This document shows positions 62,049-64,000 of a stretch of DNA of 64,000 nt, piece after piece. The stretch comes from Synechococcus sp. CCY 9618 (GTDB taxonomy: Bacteria; Cyanobacteriota; Cyanobacteriia; PCC-6307; Cyanobiaceae): the NCBI RefSeq assembly GCF_019038415.1, contig NZ_JAFKRG010000048.1, positions 158,847-222,846 of the forward strand. The letters run 5' to 3'. Position numbers and translations under genes: made by a program. Within the stretch, counting starts at the first letter, position 1, and every line of letters starts with the position of its first letter. The notes beneath the pieces are model-generated. The model had not been told where the DNA came from. It made no database searches and saw nothing but the letters and a program-made list of their open reading frames with translations.

Positions 62049-63485
62049 GTGACCGCCGGCACTTCTGAGCTAGAGAGGCTTCGCCGCCGGCCCTCCCCCG
62101 TGACGCCCCCGGACCCCCTGCGCCCTGCCGCCCTCGCCTCCCTGCTCTCCACCGGTTGGGGACGACCGGCCCTGTTGCTGGCCGGCGGGGTCCTCGGAGG
62201 TGAACTGATCCTGCGGGCCCTGCCCGGCGAGGGCTTCGGTCTGGTCGGGCTCGGGGTGCTTGCCGGGGGCTGGTGGTGGCTGGGCCGTCGCTCCAGGACA
62301 CCCCTGCAGCCGCGGCTGCCGCGCAGTTTCGATGGCTGGGTGCGGCGCTGCCAGGACCTGCTGGTCCAGTTCGAGCGACTGGAGGGGGAGGGCCCAGAGA
62401 ACCGTGCCCGCCGCTGCCGGACCCTCACCGCCCTGCGGGAGGAGGGGGCCCGCGCCGGGCTCCATCTGGCCGTCGTCGGCTGCAGCACCCCCGAGGCCGG
62501 CTGGGGTCCCCCGTTCCAGCAGGGCCTGCGGGGGCCCCTGGCCCTGCGGCTGCAGTGGGGGGAAGCCCTGCCGGCAGTGAGTACCGAGCGCCGCTGGCCC
62601 GAAGGCTTTGCCGCTGCCGATGTGGTTCTCTTCCATCTGGCCACGCCCCTGCGGGCGGCCGATCTGCGTTGGCTGGAGACGGTGCCGGCCGCCCAGCCCC
62701 TGTGGCTGCTGGTGCGGCCGGACGTCTCCTGCGATCCCCAGGCCCTGGCAGCCGAACTGGCGAGCCAGTGGCCCGCTGCCGACCCCAGCCGGGTGCTGCT
62801 CTGGGAGGGCGGCCCCGAGCGGCTGACAGCCAGCCTGGAGCCTCTGGCCCGCTGGCTGGCCAGGGAGGGGTCGTCCCTGCGCAGCCTCACCCCCCTGCGA
62901 CGCATCGAGACCCTGCATCGCCGCTGGCAGGCCGATCTGGAACGGCTGCGGCGCCAGCGGCTGGTGCAGCTGCAGCAGCGCACCCAGTGGCTGGTGGCCG
63001 CCGGGGTGTTCGCTGCGCCGCTGCCGAGCGTCGACCTGCTGGTGCTGGCGGCGGCCAACGGCTTGATGCTCCAGGAGATGGCCCGGCTGTGGGACTGCCC
63101 ATGGAGCACGGAGCAACTCAAGGCCGCCGCCGTGGAGCTGGGACGGGCCTCCCTGCTGCTGGGGGTTGTGGAGTGGAGCAGCCAGGCCCTGTCGGCCGCC
63201 GTGCGGCTCCATGGCGCCACCTGGCTGGTGGGCGGTGCCCTCCAGGCCCTGAGCGCTGCTTACCTCACCCGGGTGGTGAGCCGCGCCATGGCCGATGTGC
63301 TGGCCCTTTCCGTGGGGGTGGACGCCCCGGATCTGGAGGCGATCAAACGGGAGGCTCCCCTGCTGGTGGCGCGGGCGGCCGAAGCGGAGAAACTCGACTG
63401 GGCCGGGTTCCTGCAGCAGGCCCGGACCTGGATCGGCCAGCAGCTCAGCTCGGGGGACCGAGGCGCCCAGCCGGCGTCTCCCTGA
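62049..63485 (+). CDS. DUF697/YcjF-like membrane protein
   Basis: A ~478-residue protein. Two membrane segments near the N-terminus (ALLLAGGVLGGELILRALPG, then GLVGLGVLAGGWWWLGRR). The middle looks like a GTPase fold (GLHLAVVGCSTPEAGWGPPF, ADVVLFHLATPLRAADLRWL), but the P-loop GxxxxGK[ST] is missing, so GTP binding is doubtful. The C-terminal ~170 residues are DUF697, with membrane-like helices (AAPLPSVDLLVLAAANGLML). The start is uncertain: ATG 61992 overlaps the divergent gene, and GTG 62049 is used. Confidence 0.72.
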   Translation: MTAGTSELERLRRRPSPVTPPDPLRPAALASLLSTGWGRPALLLAGGVLGGELILRALPGEGFGLVGLGVLAGGWWWLGRRSRTPLQPRLPRSFDGWVRRCQDLLVQFERLEGEGPENRARRCRTLTALREEGARAGLHLAVVGCSTPEAGWGPPFQQGLRGPLALRLQWGEALPAVSTERRWPEGFAAADVVLFHLATPLRAADLRWLETVPAAQPLWLLVRPDVSCDPQALAAELASQWPAADPSRVLLWEGGPERLTASLEPLARWLAREGSSLRSLTPLRRIETLHRRWQADLERLRRQRLVQLQQRTQWLVAAGVFAAPLPSVDLLVLAAANGLMLQEMARLWDCPWSTEQLKAAAVELGRASLLLGVVEWSSQALSAAVRLHGATWLVGGALQALSAAYLTRVVSRAMADVLALSVGVDAPDLEAIKREAPLLVARAAEAEKLDWAGFLQQARTWIGQQLSSGDRGAQPASP

Positions 63486-63511
63486 TCACCGGTGCCTTGG
63501 ATGGACGCAGG

Positions 63512-63532
63512 TTCATGACATCGCTTCATGAA
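63512..63532 (+). repeat. Two copies of a TTCATGA motif upstream of psbA
   Basis: TTCATGA occurs at 63512-63518 and, as TTCATGAA, at 63525-63532. Each copy contains the palindrome TCATGA, and the spacing is 13 bp. They lie about 160-180 bp before the psbA ATG and could be regulator sites. Confidence 0.4.
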
Positions 63533-63618
63533 GAGTTATTGAGCTGACGCTGATTTGCTTGAAGGATCTTTGCGGTCAGTGGGACCACGGGAATTTGTTA
63601 CCTATCGTCATTAGACCC

Positions 63619-63639
63619 CCTCGTGGGGCATCCCCGAGG
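63619..63639 (+). promoter_or_regulatory. Hairpin in the psbA upstream/leader region
   Basis: CCTCG and CGAGG flank an inner GGG/CCC pairing with one bulged T and a 4-nt loop, giving an eight-pair stem. It lies 52-72 bp before the psbA ATG. There is no T-run, so it is not a terminator. I could not assign a -10/-35 pair for psbA with confidence. Confidence 0.4.
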
Positions 63640-63669
63640 CCTTCCGGTCTCTTCCGTCGTCTTTCCTCT

Positions 63670-63690
63670 CTTACTTCCTCACTTACTTCC
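63670..63690 (+). promoter_or_regulatory. Pyrimidine-rich direct repeat abutting the psbA start
   Basis: CTTACTTCC is present at 63670-63678 and 63682-63690, the second copy touching the ATG. There is no Shine-Dalgarno. Initiation would have to rely on another mechanism, such as binding of ribosomal protein S1 to the pyrimidine tract. Confidence 0.5.
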
Positions 63691-64000
63691 ATGACCACCG
63701 CCCTTCGCAGCGGCCGCGCCGGAAGCTGGGACAGCTTCTGCGCCTGGGTCACCTCCACCAACAACCGCATTTATGTCGGTTGGTTCGGTGTGCTGATGAT
63801 CCCCTGCCTGCTGGCCGCCACCATCTGCTTCATCGTCGCCTTCATCGCGGCACCCCCCGTCGACATCGACGGCATCCGTGAGCCCGTCGCCGGCTCGCTG
63901 ATCTACGGCAACAACATCATCTCCGGCGCCGTTGTTCCTTCGAGCAACGCCATCGGCCTGCACTTCTACCCCATCTGGGAAGCCGCCAGCCTCGACGAGT
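63691..64000 (+). CDS. psbA: Photosystem II reaction-centre protein D1, N-terminal part (cut by window edge)
   Basis: The first 103 codons of D1. The sequence has [20 protein letters not shown] (first membrane helix), [17 protein letters not shown] with the Asp that lines the water-oxidising site region, and [20 protein letters not shown]. The N-terminus [20 protein letters not shown] is one residue shorter than in freshwater model cyanobacteria and is of the marine Synechococcus type. The position that separates D1:1 from D1:2 (around residue 130) lies outside the window, so the isoform cannot be named. Confidence 0.98.
   Translation, partial: MTTALRSGRAGSWDSFCAWVTSTNNRIYVGWFGVLMIPCLLAATICFIVAFIAAPPVDIDGIREPVAGSLIYGNNIISGAVVPSSNAIGLHFYPIWEAASLDE

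Noticed and set aside
63570..63617. psbA -35/-10 promoter pair
   Set aside because: Several partial matches exist (TTGCGG, TTGTTA, TATCGT, TTAGAC) but none has acceptable spacing, so no promoter was annotated.
1..64000. HIP1 (GCGATCGC) highly iterated palindrome
   Set aside because: Only scattered copies were seen by eye (for example near 7990, 23010, 34241, 43214, 46339), close to what base composition alone predicts; a proper count was not made.
1..64000. CRISPR arrays, insertion sequences, integrons
   Set aside because: No repeat-spacer series, transposase motifs or terminal inverted repeats were found on reading both strands.

Overview
The window is GC-rich cyanobacterial chromosome. 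It is most likely from an alpha-cyanobacterium of the marine/freshwater picoplankton group (Synechococcus/Cyanobium type). The supporting evidence is psbA at the right edge (with the one-residue-shorter N-terminus that begins MTTALRSGR), cytochrome c6, NdhD, GlgB, a Ycf51-type protein and many cyanobacteria-specific DUF families (2854, 3153, 1824, 2721, 4332, 697). Gene density is very high, many starts are GTG or TTG, and neighbouring genes often overlap by 4 bp. I saw no IS element, CRISPR array, tRNA or rRNA. The window is mainly core genome with a few accessory patches.

Layout. 1-6.3 kb: end of purA, a PfkB kinase, cutA, cobK/ssb divergent, then a DUF2854-argB-TPR/DUF3153 operon. 6.3-10.4 kb: priA and the principal sigma factor rpoD, which has a 437-bp non-coding upstream region with a good promoter and a chain of small hairpins. 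10.4-15.4 kb: GT2-GtrA fusion, two polytopic GT-C-like proteins and a PAP2 phosphatase, which together read as a lipid-linked sugar transfer module. 15.4-22 kb: DUF1824, hemC, a ClC channel, L,D-transpeptidase, pyrophosphatase and M32 carboxypeptidase. 22-29.5 kb: the most accessory-looking part, with a Phd/VapC toxin-antitoxin pair, OsmC, a carotenoid-isomerase-like oxidoreductase divergent from an acyl-lipid desaturase, YjbQ, a cupin, pterin dehydratase, Uma2 and a NUDIX protein.

29.5-41.8 kb is mostly minus strand: clpB, small secreted Cys proteins, petJ with a clear terminator, an epimerase overlapping hemE, glgB, DUF3887, a CocE/NonD hydrolase, DUF4332 and Ycf51. 41.9-49.5 kb is plus strand: a giant TamB protein, ROK kinase, proA, folB and a small lipase-like hydrolase. 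49.5-57.3 kb is minus strand: M3 oligopeptidase, ndhD, then thrS-glk-thrB. 57.4-63.5 kb: a TM2 protein, a GH104 lysozyme-like protein, a surface protein with a PEP-CTERM-like tail, trpS with two cyanobacterial hypotheticals, and a DUF697 protein. The window ends inside psbA.

Two regulatory habits recur. TAGGCT/TAGGTT-like -10 hexamers sit close to start codons, so several mRNAs should have very short leaders. Several other genes (rpoD, psbA, the pterin dehydratase, pfkB) start directly after pyrimidine-rich tracts without a Shine-Dalgarno. I found no convincing wholly new multi-gene system. The best candidates for closer study are the 10.4-15.4 kb glycolipid module, the competing hairpins upstream of clpB and the rpoD leader.
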